The position numbers were made by a program, and so were the translations under genes. From the NCBI GenBank assembly GCA_955652025.1, contig CATPAO010000123.1:1-25516 (forward strand): a stretch of DNA of 25,516 nt. The letters run 5' to 3'. Positions 1 to 6,724 of the stretch are shown here, piece by piece. Positions within the stretch are counted from its first letter, which is position 1, and every line of letters starts with the position of its first letter. Below the pieces are notes generated by a model that saw only the letters and a program-made list of their open reading frames with translations, did not search any database and was not told where the DNA came from. The DNA is from Casimicrobiaceae bacterium (GTDB lineage: Bacteria; Pseudomonadota; Gammaproteobacteria; Burkholderiales; Casimicrobiaceae).

Positions 1-315
1 CGCCCACGCGAATAATCCGGGGGCCAACATGGCGATGACTCCCACCGTGGTCCCCAGGATAAGCGCGCCCTCGAGCTTTTTGTTCTCGGGTTCGTAGTGC
101 GCCAGTCTTCCCTTCCGGTGACGGTAGCGCAGCACGCAATACGCCATGAACAAATTGATGACGACGAATACAAACCCCGTGACCCAGAACGTGATCGTTA
201 CGGTCTCATCGATCGCGTCCCAATTGGAGGCAATCGGTGTGAAATACCATGGGCTCAGGTAGTGAAACAGGATGGAGCCAACGACCAATAAAGCCAAGAC
301 GATTGCCAAAACCAT
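1..315 (-). CDS. Cytochrome c oxidase subunit II, alternative (CoxM-like) type, 5' part, truncated by window edge
   Basis: Reading the minus strand from the ATG at 313-315 gives 105 codons with no stop up to base 1, so the gene continues beyond the left edge. The product has an N-terminal hydrophobic segment (about residues 3-18), then SPWYFTPIASNWDAIDET, a membrane segment around 41-60, the motif FMAYCVLRYRHRKG, then YEPENKKLE and a further hydrophobic segment near 82-104. These motifs match the membrane-anchor half of heme-copper oxidase subunit II, closest from memory to the alternative CoxM-type subunits rather than the ctaC normally paired with aa3 ctaD. The CuA domain that would confirm this lies outside the window. 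It is transcribed away from ctaD, 1.3 kb distant, so it probably belongs to a second oxidase operon to the left. The Shine-Dalgarno is weak (GGGG about 10 nt upstream). Confidence 0.8.
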   Translation of the reverse strand, partial: MVLAIVLALLVVGSILFHYLSPWYFTPIASNWDAIDETVTITFWVTGFVFVVINLFMAYCVLRYRHRKGRLAHYEPENKKLEGALILGTTVGVIAMLAPGLFAWA

Positions 316-343
316 AGCGGTGGCCCCGGTTGATTGGACAGAA

Positions 344-553
344 CTAGAATTGCGCAGGTGACAAGGGGTGAACTTCAGGAAGGGCTGTCCACGTCCCGGG
401 TACGGCCCCTCTCGTGCCGCGGCGCCCGGCACGGCGGGCAACCCGGTTCGTGCTCACGCTGAATGCCTCGTACTTTACGCTCCTCCGCAGCCGCTCGACG
501 AGCGCATTTTCGACCCAGCGGCCCTTGCTGTCCATATCGAGCCCGATCGGCCG
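344..553 (-). pseudogene. Remnant of an IS3-family transposase (end of the DDE domain)
   Basis: The minus-strand frame ending at 344 encodes DMDSKGRWVENALVERLRRS followed by VKYEAF (about 461-553). This resembles the C-terminal part of the IS3-family integrase core, where a typical sequence reads D(G)KGRW-DN-FVERLWRSVKYEE and the glutamate in VERL is the last residue of the DDE triad. Upstream of this block no recognisable transposase continues in any frame. Downstream of KYEAF the reading frame diverges and stops at 344. It is therefore a fragment of perhaps 30 conserved residues, not a functional gene. The family call rests on motif memory only. Confidence 0.55.
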
Positions 554-820
554 CAGACCGGGGTCGCGGCGGGTAGTACACCGAGCGCAAGAGATCCAAC
601 GCTGTGCCGCGACGCACGACGGCCATCTTCGTGTCGCGATGAATCATCGCCGCGCGCTCGCAGCGGGGAAGCGCCCAAGCGCGTTTGACAAGATGCTCGC
701 GTTTCACGGTCGGCTCGGCGGTCTTGGTGTGCAGGTCCTGGGGTAGTGACACGCTTATGACGAAACATTACAATAGCGTCTGTCCATAACGCGGGGGAGC
801 GCCAATCGCATTCGCCGGCC

Positions 821-973
821 AAGCCCCCGCGCTTGGCCTGAGGTCGTCTTCCGACTGACGTCCAGTACGTGTGCAACTTCGGCCTGCGCAACTCCGCGCG
901 TCCTCATGCGCATGCCTTTGCGCCGGAGTAACTCCGGTTCCTCCAGGTCTCATCGGTACCGCTTCGTTGTCAT
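821..973 (-). pseudogene. Remnant of a transposase N-terminus with helix-turn-helix (IS630-like)
   Basis: From the ATG at 971-973 the minus strand reads MTTKRYR, then an in-frame TGA, then DLEEPELLRRKGMRMRTRGV and AQAEVAHVLDVSRKTTSGQA. The pattern D-L-E-x-L-x-x-R-R-x-x-G-x-x-x-x-x-x-G-V-x-Q-A-E-V-A-x-x-L-x-V-S-R is typical of the helix-turn-helix head of IS630-like transposases, which often begin M-T-x-K-R-Y. The premature stop at codon 8 and the loss of any downstream catalytic domain make it a dead fragment. It could equally come from another HTH-bearing transposase family. Confidence 0.45.
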
Positions 974-1532
974 GCCCGCTCCTCCAGGTCCTTCCGCTTC
1001 GTTTGACGCGCATTATCAGCAAAGGATGGTGTGAATTCAACTGGTCAGCGCAACACATGCTAGGTTTAGGAAACGCAACAGCAAGTGCTTGTCAAATCTA
1101 TACTAATCGCAATTAGCGCTGTTTCCTGGTCACTCTCACTCGCACTTGTACAACCTCGGATCGTCGTTAAGCCACGTCGCAGGAAGACCTTCGATTTCAA
1201 ACCCCTGTCTATAAGGATGAAAGGTGTTGCGTCGACCGGTTGAGCCCGCAGGTCGTTCATTTAAGCGATTCTCAGTTGGTTTAGCTGGGCTATGTGTGCT
1301 GACGTATGACTTCCCGTGGGCGAAGGCATGATGCCTTGTTCGAGAACCGGATGCAGGAAATCGGCACGACCGGTTCGATGCGCGGCGACTCTGCTGTCCT
1401 TCTGACATGAAGCGCGTCTGTGGATACGCCCATCCACGCTGTCGGCGATTGGAAACAGCCGCGTCATCTCCGCGAAAGCTTGCCTCGACCGCGACCGCGG
1501 CGGGAACCCATTGAGCTCAAAATCACGAAAAT

Positions 1533-1590
1533 TGGATTTCCGCCCCCGATTCAAACACTCGAGGGCAGGCGCTTCGCGCGGGAATGACGG
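1533..1590. repeat. Imperfect inverted repeat resembling a dispersed REP-like element
   Basis: A left arm TTGGATTTCCGCC begins at about 1532, and a right arm CTTCGCGCGGGAATGACGG ends at 1590. The cores ATTTCCGC and GCGGGAAT are complementary except for one base. The pattern resembles the widespread TGGATTCCCGCC...GCGGGAATGACG repeats scattered through many proteobacterial genomes, here interrupted and decayed. It lies 46 bp upstream of the ctaD start. Its identity as a repeat needs a genome-wide count. Confidence 0.35.
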
Positions 1591-1635
1591 GACACGGCAA
1601 ACGCCGGAATACGCAGCAACCTTCGGGAGGAAGCG

Positions 1636-3231
1636 ATGAGCAGCATTCCCCACGATCAGGCGGCGCCTCACGACGACGCGCACGGCTACGCGCACCATCC
1701 GTCGGGGATCATGCGCTGGATCACGACGACCAACCACAAGGACATCGGGACGCTGTACCTGTGGTTCTCGTTCATCATGTTCATCGTCGGCGGCACGATG
1801 GCGCTCACGATTCGCGCCGAGCTGTTCAAGCCGGGGCTGCAGATCGTCGATCCGGAGTTCTTCAACTCGATGACGACGCTGCACGGCCTCATCATGGTGT
1901 TCGGCGCGATCATGCCGGCGGCGGTCGGGTTCGCCAACTGGCAGATCCCGCTGATGATCGGCGCGCCGGACATGGCGTTCGCGCGGATGAACAACTGGAG
2001 CTTCTGGCTGCTCCCGCCGGCGGCGTTGCTGCTGATTCTGTCGCTGTTCGTTCCCGGCGGTGCCGCCGCCGGGGGCTGGACGCTCTATCCGCCGCTTACC
2101 GTGCAGGCCGGCATGGGCATGGACCTGACGATCTTCGCGATCCATATCATGGGCGCGTCGTCGATCATGGGCTCGATCAACATCATCACGACGATCCTGA
2201 ACCTCCGCGCGCCCGGCATGACGATGATGAAGCTGCCGCTGTTCTGCTGGGCATGGCTCATCACCGCGTACCTGCTGATCGCTGTGATGCCGGTGCTGGC
2301 GGGCGCGGTCACGATGCTCCTGACCGACCGGCACTTTGGCACTTCGTTCTTCAACGCCGCGGGCGGCGGCGACCCGGTGCTGTTCCAGCATATTTTCTGG
2401 TTCTTCGGGCATCCCGAGGTCTACATCATCATCCTGCCGGCGTTCGGCATCATCTCGGAGATCATTCCGACGTTCTCGCGCAAGCCGTTGTTCGGCTACG
2501 CGTCGATGGTCTACGCACTGTGCGCGATCGCGATCCTCTCGTTCATCGTGTGGGCGCATCACATGTTCACCACCGGTCTGCCCACTGCTGGCATCCTGTT
2601 CTATATGTACGCGACGATGCTGATCGCGGTGCCGACCGGCGTGAAGGTGTTCAACTGGCTCGCCACGATGTGGAGGGGCTCCATCACGCTCGAAGCGCCG
2701 ATGCTGTTCGCGATCGGCTTCCTGTTCCTGTTCACGATGGGCGGCTTCACGGGGCTCGTCCTCGCGATCCAGCCGATCGACGTCCAGTTCCAGGACACGT
2801 ATTACGTTGTCGCGCATTTCCACTACGTGATGGTGGCGGGCACGCTGTTCGCGTTCTTCGGCGGCACCTATTACTGGATTCCGAAGTGGACCGGGCACAT
2901 GTACGACGAGAAGCTCGCCAAGATCCACTTCTGGCTGTCGTTCATCTTTTTCAACGTCACGTTCTTCCCGATGCACTTCCTGGGCCTCGCGGGCATGCCG
3001 CGGCGCGTTCCCGACTACGCGCAACAGTTCGCCGACTGGAACATGGTCGCGTCGATCGGCGCGTTCGGCTTCGGGCTGTCGAATTTGCTCTTCCTGTACG
3101 TGGTGATCAAAACCATCCGGGGCGGCGAGAAAGCGCCTGCGAAGCCCTGGGACGGTGGAACGTCACTCGAATGGACGGTGCCGTCGCCGGCGCCGTATCA
3201 CACGTTCGAGACGCCCCCGGTGGTGCGTTAA
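1636..3231 (+). CDS. ctaD: Cytochrome c oxidase subunit I (aa3 type, A1 family)
   Basis: The 531-residue catalytic subunit of the aa3-type terminal oxidase reduces O2 to water at the heme a3-CuB site and pumps protons across the inner membrane. All key residues are present: His83 in TLHG and His396 (heme a), His394 (heme a3), and the CuB ligands His259, His308 and His309. Tyr263 in GHPEVYII is the residue that crosslinks to the CuB histidine. Glu261 together with Asp112 (GAPDMAF) marks the D-channel, and Lys337 (PTGVKVF) marks the K-channel, so this is an A1-family enzyme. About 12 membrane segments cover residues 40-490, and Arg456-Arg457 would contact heme propionates. The start is fixed by GGGAGG at 1625-1630, 5 nt upstream. 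It begins an operon with the small membrane protein, ctaG and ctaE. The usual upstream ctaC is missing. Confidence 0.98.
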   Translation: MSSIPHDQAAPHDDAHGYAHHPSGIMRWITTTNHKDIGTLYLWFSFIMFIVGGTMALTIRAELFKPGLQIVDPEFFNSMTTLHGLIMVFGAIMPAAVGFANWQIPLMIGAPDMAFARMNNWSFWLLPPAALLLILSLFVPGGAAAGGWTLYPPLTVQAGMGMDLTIFAIHIMGASSIMGSINIITTILNLRAPGMTMMKLPLFCWAWLITAYLLIAVMPVLAGAVTMLLTDRHFGTSFFNAAGGGDPVLFQHIFWFFGHPEVYIIILPAFGIISEIIPTFSRKPLFGYASMVYALCAIAILSFIVWAHHMFTTGLPTAGILFYMYATMLIAVPTGVKVFNWLATMWRGSITLEAPMLFAIGFLFLFTMGGFTGLVLAIQPIDVQFQDTYYVVAHFHYVMVAGTLFAFFGGTYYWIPKWTGHMYDEKLAKIHFWLSFIFFNVTFFPMHFLGLAGMPRRVPDYAQQFADWNMVASIGAFGFGLSNLLFLYVVIKTIRGGEKAPAKPWDGGTSLEWTVPSPAPYHTFETPPVVR

Positions 3232-3244
3232 CCGCACGGACGCC

Positions 3245-3466
3245 ATGCCGACCTTTCCTGCCCCGGGTCCCGACGACACGGCGCGATTGCGCAAGGCCAA
3301 CCTGCGTACGGCCGCGATCCTGCTCTCGATTGCGCTGGTGTTCTTCGGTGGGATCATCGTGGCGCAGTACCTCGGCGGAACGACGGCGGGCATTGCCGTG
3401 GTGGGCATCGCGGTGCTGCTCTATCTGGTCGCTGCGATCGGCCGCAACTTGCGAGGCGGAAAATGA
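3245..3466 (+). CDS. Small membrane protein, probable cytochrome oxidase small assembly protein
   Basis: A 73-residue protein starts at an ATG 13 nt after the ctaD stop and overlaps ctaG by 4 nt (ATGA), so it is translationally coupled to ctaG. A polar N-terminus with RLRKANLRT precedes two predicted membrane segments (about residues 22-42 and 47-65), and it ends in NLRGGK. Betaproteobacterial oxidase clusters often carry a very short protein at this spot, annotated as a cytochrome oxidase small assembly protein, with a basic R-x-x-N-L-R-T stretch before one membrane helix. This one matches that pattern but has a second hydrophobic segment. A longer reading frame begins upstream inside ctaD, but its extra residues are arginine-rich shadow sequence. 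The function is inferred from position only. Confidence 0.75.
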   Translation: MPTFPAPGPDDTARLRKANLRTAAILLSIALVFFGGIIVAQYLGGTTAGIAVVGIAVLLYLVAAIGRNLRGGK

Positions 3467-3996
3467 ACCACGAACTCCGCCGCTCTAATCGCGCGCTCCT
3501 CGCGCGCCTCGCCGTCGTCGTCGTGGGTATGTTTGCGTTCGGCTACGCGCTCGTGCCGTTCTACGAAAAGATTTGCGAAGTGACCGGATTGCGCAACATC
3601 GCGCAGGCCGACGCCGCGGTGAACGTCCAGGTGGACACGACACGCAACATACGGGTCGAGTTCGATACCAACGTGCGCAACCTGCCGTGGCGATTCACGC
3701 CACGCGAGGCCGTGATCGCCGTTCATCCGGGTGAGGTCACGCAGGCGGTGTTCGACGTCGTCAATACCGAAAACCGCCCGATCACCGGACAGGCGATCCC
3801 GAGCTATGGTCCGCAATACGCTGCGCAATATTTTCGCAAGCTCGATTGCTTCTGCTTCGCGAAACAGACGTTGCAACCGGGCGAGTCGCGTGCGATGCCG
3901 GTCGTGTTCGTCATCGATCCGGCCGCGCCGCGCGAGCTCACGACGATTTCGTTGTCGTACACTTTTTTCGAAGTCGAGGGCAATGGCCGAAGCTGA
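3463..3996 (+). CDS. ctaG: Cytochrome c oxidase assembly protein CtaG (Cox11 family)
   Basis: This 177-residue copper chaperone inserts copper into the CuB centre of subunit I. It has one N-terminal membrane anchor (about residues 13-33, ending in YALVPFYEKICEVTG) and a periplasmic immunoglobulin-like domain. The copper-binding pair is Cys129 and Cys131 in the hallmark stretch YFRKLDCFCF, followed by LQPGE. Cys38 in KICEVTG is also conserved in the family. The length is normal for bacterial Cox11. It overlaps the preceding small gene by 4 nt and lies in the ctaD operon. Its TGA stop is followed immediately by the first arm of the 20-bp inverted repeat, whose first bases add an in-frame TAG. 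Confidence 0.96.
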   Translation: MNHELRRSNRALLARLAVVVVGMFAFGYALVPFYEKICEVTGLRNIAQADAAVNVQVDTTRNIRVEFDTNVRNLPWRFTPREAVIAVHPGEVTQAVFDVVNTENRPITGQAIPSYGPQYAAQYFRKLDCFCFAKQTLQPGESRAMPVVFVIDPAAPRELTTISLSYTFFEVEGNGRS

Positions 3997-4068
3997 TAGG
4001 GTCAGAGACGACTTTCGTGTCTGGTCCGCGAGGGTATGGGGCATCGATGAAAGTCGTCTCTGACCCTA
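3997..4068. repeat. Perfect 20-bp inverted repeat, 32-nt spacer (REP or MITE-like), between ctaG and ctaE
   Basis: The arm TAGGGTCAGAGACGACTTTC at 3997-4016 is repeated as its exact reverse complement at 4049-4068, with a 32-nt spacer. It fills nearly all of the gap between the ctaG stop and the ctaE ribosome site. The outermost dinucleotide is TA on both sides, which fits either a short non-autonomous element inserted at a TA site or a REP element of the kind mobilised by REP-associated tyrosine transposases. In RNA it would form a very stable hairpin in the middle of the ctaD-ctaG-ctaE transcript. No T-tract follows, so it is not a standard terminator. The structure is seen directly; its origin is inferred. 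Confidence 0.85.
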
Positions 4069-4072
4069 CATT

Positions 4073-4078
4073 AGGGAG
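4073..4078 (+). promoter_or_regulatory. Ribosome binding site deciding the ctaE start
   Basis: AGGGAG lies 6 nt upstream of the ATG at 4085. An in-frame TTG at 4079 directly abuts this site and is too close to be used, so ATG 4085 is preferred. Confidence 0.65.
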
Positions 4079-4084
4079 TTGTCG

Positions 4085-4954
4085 ATGAGCACAGCCGCCA
4101 CACCCGGCAGCAAGCCGCACTATTTCGTTCCGCAGCCGTCGCACTGGCCGATCACCGGCTCGTGCGCGCTGCTCCTGCTCGCGCTCGGCGCCACCTGCTG
4201 GGTCAACGGCATCGCGATCTTTCCGTGGCTCCTCGGCGCGGGGTTCCTGGTGCTGTTGGTGATGCTGTTCGGCTGGTTCGGAACGGTGATCGGCGAGTCG
4301 GAGCACCGCCTCTACAACAAGAAAGTGGACAAGTCGTTCCGCTGGGGCATGAGCTGGTTCATCTTCAGCGAAGTGATGTTTTTCGCCGCGTTCTTCGGCG
4401 CGCTGTTCTACATCCGGAACCTGTCGGTGCCCGGCCTGGGCGACGCACTGACCGGCAGCGTGCTGTGGCCCGACTACGCGTCGCAGTGGCCGACGGTGGG
4501 GCCGTATTTCAAGCAGCAGTTCACGCCGATGGCTGCGATCGGGATCCCGCTTCTCAACACGATCATCCTGGTGTCGTCGGGCGGCACACTGACGATCGCG
4601 CACCACGCGCTCAAGGCGGGTCACCGCGGCGCGCTGTTATTCTGGCTGTTCGTGACGATCGTGCTGGGCTTCACGTTCCTGGGCTTCCAGGCCTTCGAGT
4701 ACCACCACGCGTACACGGAATTCAACCTGAAGCTCTCGACCGGCGTCTACGGCTCGACGTTCTTCATGCTGACCGGCTTCCACGGCCTGCACGTGACGAT
4801 CGGGGCGATCATGCTGTCGGTGATGCTGGGCCGCGCGATCAAGGGGCATTTCGACGCCGAGCACCACTTCGCTTTCGAAGCCGCGGCGTGGTACTGGCAC
4901 TTCGTCGACGTCGTGTGGTTGCTGCTGTTCGTGCTGGTCTATTGGATGGCCTGA
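4085..4954 (+). CDS. ctaE: Cytochrome c oxidase subunit III
   Basis: This 289-residue core subunit of the aa3 oxidase stabilises the proton-pumping centre in subunit I and binds no metal. It has about seven membrane segments. Family markers are HYFVPQPSHWPITGS near the N-terminus, RWGMSWFIFSEVMFFAAFF (with the conserved membrane Glu), FEYHHAY, GFHGLHVTIG and the C-terminal WYWHFVDVVWLLLF. The start at ATG 4085 follows AGGGAG. It is separated from ctaG by 88 nt that contain the 20-bp inverted repeat, so its expression from the ctaD promoter must pass through that hairpin. A strong terminator follows at 4974-5005. Confidence 0.97.
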   Translation: MSTAATPGSKPHYFVPQPSHWPITGSCALLLLALGATCWVNGIAIFPWLLGAGFLVLLVMLFGWFGTVIGESEHRLYNKKVDKSFRWGMSWFIFSEVMFFAAFFGALFYIRNLSVPGLGDALTGSVLWPDYASQWPTVGPYFKQQFTPMAAIGIPLLNTIILVSSGGTLTIAHHALKAGHRGALLFWLFVTIVLGFTFLGFQAFEYHHAYTEFNLKLSTGVYGSTFFMLTGFHGLHVTIGAIMLSVMLGRAIKGHFDAEHHFAFEAAAWYWHFVDVVWLLLFVLVYWMA

Positions 4955-4973
4955 ACGAACCTCGGTCGATCGG

Positions 4974-5005
4974 AAAAAGCCGCACGGCAGCCCGTGCGGC
5001 TTTTT
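4974..5005. terminator. Bidirectional rho-independent terminator
   Basis: The arm AAAAAGCCGCACGG (4974-4987) pairs perfectly with CCGTGCGGCTTTTT (4992-5005) around a CAGC loop. The A-tract on one side and T-tract on the other let it work in both directions. It sits between the converging ends of ctaE (plus) and the DUF2909 gene (minus), so it can stop both transcripts. Confidence 0.9.
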
Positions 5006-5015
5006 CACGCTCTGA

Positions 5016-5216
5016 CTAGCGCAGGCCGCCCGGCGCGATCCATCCCATCCAATACGAAATGACGAGAAACGCGACCAGCATCATCGACAGCGCCACGCGC
5101 ACGGCGAGCGCGATGAAGACACGATTGCCCTGCCCGCGGTCGCGGTTCAGGAAGAACCCGGCCGCGACGAGTGCGCTCACGACGGCGACCAGCGCGCAGA
5201 TGACGATGATTCGCAT
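5016..5216 (-). CDS. DUF2909 family small twin-transmembrane protein
   Basis: A 66-residue protein with two hydrophobic segments (about 3-23 and 33-59) joined by a basic loop FFLNRDRGQGNR, ending in YWMGWIAPGGLR. This matches the DUF2909 / twin-transmembrane family that commonly lies opposite to, and between, ctaE and SURF1 in betaproteobacterial oxidase clusters. Its biochemical role is unknown; the position suggests a link to oxidase assembly. The start at ATG 5216 is chosen because the family begins with the first membrane helix. The longer open frame upstream overlaps SURF1 and has shadow-like composition. The start is divergent from SURF1 with only 36 nt between them, so their promoters must overlap or lie within the genes. 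No clear Shine-Dalgarno is visible. Confidence 0.8.
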   Translation of the reverse strand: MRIIVICALVAVVSALVAAGFFLNRDRGQGNRVFIALAVRVALSMMLVAFLVISYWMGWIAPGGLR

Positions 5217-5252
5217 GATCGAGGTAGTGTATCGCCCCGAGAGCTTGCGGCA

Positions 5253-6017
5253 ATGCACATCGAGACCCATTTGAACCACGGCGCCGGCGCGCGCGTGACG
5301 CCGGGGAAGCCGTCCGGATGGCCCCGGATGCTGCCGACGTTCGCAACGATCGCCGCCGTCACGCTTTTCGTCGTCGCCGGCAATTGGCAGCGCGGGCGGA
5401 TGGAGGAAAAGGGGCGGCTCAAGGCACAGCTCGACGCCGCGGCGGAGAGCGCGGTCGTAGCGCTGCCGGCGGGTATCGTCGATTGGACGCCGTGGCGTTT
5501 CAGGAACGTCGTCGCCACGGGTACGTTCGACGGCGCGCGGCAGATCCTGATCGACAACAAGGTGCACGCGGGCATCGTCGGCTACGACGTCGTCACGCCG
5601 CTCAAGCTCGCCGATGGCCGCGCCGTGCTCGTCGATCGCGGGTTCGTCGCGGCGGGCCCGTCACGCGCGAAATTGCCGCCGACACCCGCGCCCGACGGCG
5701 ACGTCGTCGTGCGCGGTCGGATCAAAGTTCCCGCCGCCGGGTATTTCGAGCTCGGCCACGATCCGGCGATCGGGCCCGTATGGCAGCACCTCGACCCGCG
5801 GCGTTTCGCCGAAGCGACCGGCCTGCCGGTCCTGCCGATCGTGATCGAGGCCACGGCGCCCACCGCAGGCGACGGCGCGCTGGTTCGCGATTGGACGGCG
5901 CCGGATCTCGGCATCGAGCGGCACCGGATCTACATGGTGCAGTGGTACGCGTTCGCCGCGATGGCGCTGGGACTATGGCTGTGGTTCGCGGTGCGCCCGC
6001 GCAATCCGCGCGGATGA
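5253..6017 (+). CDS. SURF1 family cytochrome oxidase assembly protein
   Basis: This 254-residue inner-membrane protein is the bacterial counterpart of Surf1/Shy1, which helps insert heme a into subunit I. It shows the usual two-helix hairpin: an N-terminal membrane segment (about 27-44) ending in GNWQRGRMEEKGRL, a large periplasmic domain with WRFRNVVATGTFD, ILIDNKVHAG, GYDVVTPL and GRAVLVDRGFV, and a C-terminal segment in HRIYMVQWYAFAAMALGLWL. The length is typical. It starts 36 nt from the divergent DUF2909 gene, and its stop overlaps the next gene's ATG by 4 nt (ATGA), indicating coupling. Confidence 0.95.
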   Translation: MHIETHLNHGAGARVTPGKPSGWPRMLPTFATIAAVTLFVVAGNWQRGRMEEKGRLKAQLDAAAESAVVALPAGIVDWTPWRFRNVVATGTFDGARQILIDNKVHAGIVGYDVVTPLKLADGRAVLVDRGFVAAGPSRAKLPPTPAPDGDVVVRGRIKVPAAGYFELGHDPAIGPVWQHLDPRRFAEATGLPVLPIVIEATAPTAGDGALVRDWTAPDLGIERHRIYMVQWYAFAAMALGLWLWFAVRPRNPRG

Positions 6018-6598
6018 CGCCGTTGTCCGATGCGGAGCGCGAGCGGGCGAGTCGGCGCGCGCGCCGCACGCTCCTCCTGATCTCCGCGATCGGCGTTGCA
6101 CCGGTGGTGGCCTCGTACGCGACCTATTATTTCTGGCCGCGCGAAACGCAGGTCAATTACGGCGCGCTGTTGCAGACGCGTCTGGCGCCGGGCATCGAAG
6201 GCGTGCGCGGCGACGGCCGGCCGTTCAGGCTTAGCGAGCTGCGCGGCAAATGGGTGCTCTTGATGGCCGCGCCAGGCGCCTGCGACGCGGGCTGCGAACG
6301 GATGCTTTATGCGACACGACAGGCGCGAACGATTCAGGGGCGCGACCGGGATCGCGTTGTGCGTGTTTGGCTCGTCACCGACGCCACGGTGGCCGCGCTG
6401 ACGCTCGTGGCCGAGCATCCGGAGCTCGAGGTCGTGCATGTCGCGACAGGCGCCAGGGCGCGATTGCCTGACAATGGCGCCGGCATCTTCCTGATCGATC
6501 CGCTCGGCAACCTGGTGCTGGCCTGGCCCGCCGATCCCGACATCAAGGCGCTCGCGAAGGATTTAGCGCGCCTGCTCCGCGCGTCGCAGATCGGCTGA
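6014..6598 (+). CDS. SCO-like thioredoxin-fold protein with CxxxC, probable oxidase assembly factor
   Basis: A 194-residue protein with one N-terminal membrane anchor (about 19-41) and a thioredoxin-like domain: FRLSELRGKWVLLMAAP, then the cysteine pair Cys90-Cys94 in GACDAGCERM, and later GIFLIDPLGNLVLAW. The CxxxC spacing matches SCO copper chaperones (CPDVC), but the distal histidine that completes the SCO copper site is not present at the expected place before FLIDPLG. A similar protein commonly sits between SURF1 and ctaA in Burkholderiales oxidase clusters. A role in thiol reduction or handling of CuA copper is inferred. It is coupled to SURF1 by a 4-nt overlap. The expected next gene, ctaA, is absent; after 126 nt the liv genes begin. 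Confidence 0.8.
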   Translation: MTPLSDAERERASRRARRTLLLISAIGVAPVVASYATYYFWPRETQVNYGALLQTRLAPGIEGVRGDGRPFRLSELRGKWVLLMAAPGACDAGCERMLYATRQARTIQGRDRDRVVRVWLVTDATVAALTLVAEHPELEVVHVATGARARLPDNGAGIFLIDPLGNLVLAWPADPDIKALAKDLARLLRASQIG

Positions 6599-6642
6599 CG
6601 TGGGGCTGGGCAGTCAGGGACCGCGGCAAGGGCCGCCTGTCC

Positions 6643-6718
6643 TACAATGCCGACCTGAAGCAAAGACCAAGAACGCCGCGATCCGGCGCGCTCGCTCCAT
6701 CCGATAAATGTGTAGGAG
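6643..6718 (+). promoter_or_regulatory. Leader of livK with possible -10 and strong ribosome site
   Basis: TACAAT at 6643-6648 could be a -10 box, but I see no good -35 partner about 17 nt upstream. AGGAG at 6714-6718 lies 6 nt before the livK ATG and is a convincing ribosome site. The 126-nt gap suggests that livK starts its own transcript. Confidence 0.35.
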
Positions 6719-6724
6719 TACCGC

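Larger units (their letters stand above)
316..1635. other. Gene-poor stretch with mobile-element debris
   Basis: This 1.3 kb between the divergent subunit II gene and ctaD holds no intact gene I can support. Its open frames are short and overlap on both strands. It contains two decayed transposase fragments (344-553 and 821-973, both minus strand) and an imperfect REP-like inverted repeat (1533-1590). A patch at about 1010-1110 is visibly more AT-rich than the surroundings. The part from 1110 to 1530 matches nothing I recognise. The promoter of ctaD must lie in or near this region, but I see no convincing -35/-10 pair. Confidence 0.6.

Noticed and set aside
1261..3024. 587-codon open frame on the minus strand opposite ctaD
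   Set aside because: It lies antisense to ctaD, which has every catalytic residue. The product is rich in Arg, His, Glu and Asp with no recognisable domain, as expected from the mirror of a GC-rich gene.
1584..3488. 634-codon plus-strand frame overlapping ctaD
   Set aside because: Out-of-phase reading of ctaD with Arg/Asp/His-rich composition and no family match.
5318..6013. Long upstream extension of the SCO-like frame through SURF1
   Set aside because: It overlaps the well-supported SURF1 gene and is arginine-rich. The ATG at 6014 gives a normal membrane anchor and couples to the SURF1 stop.
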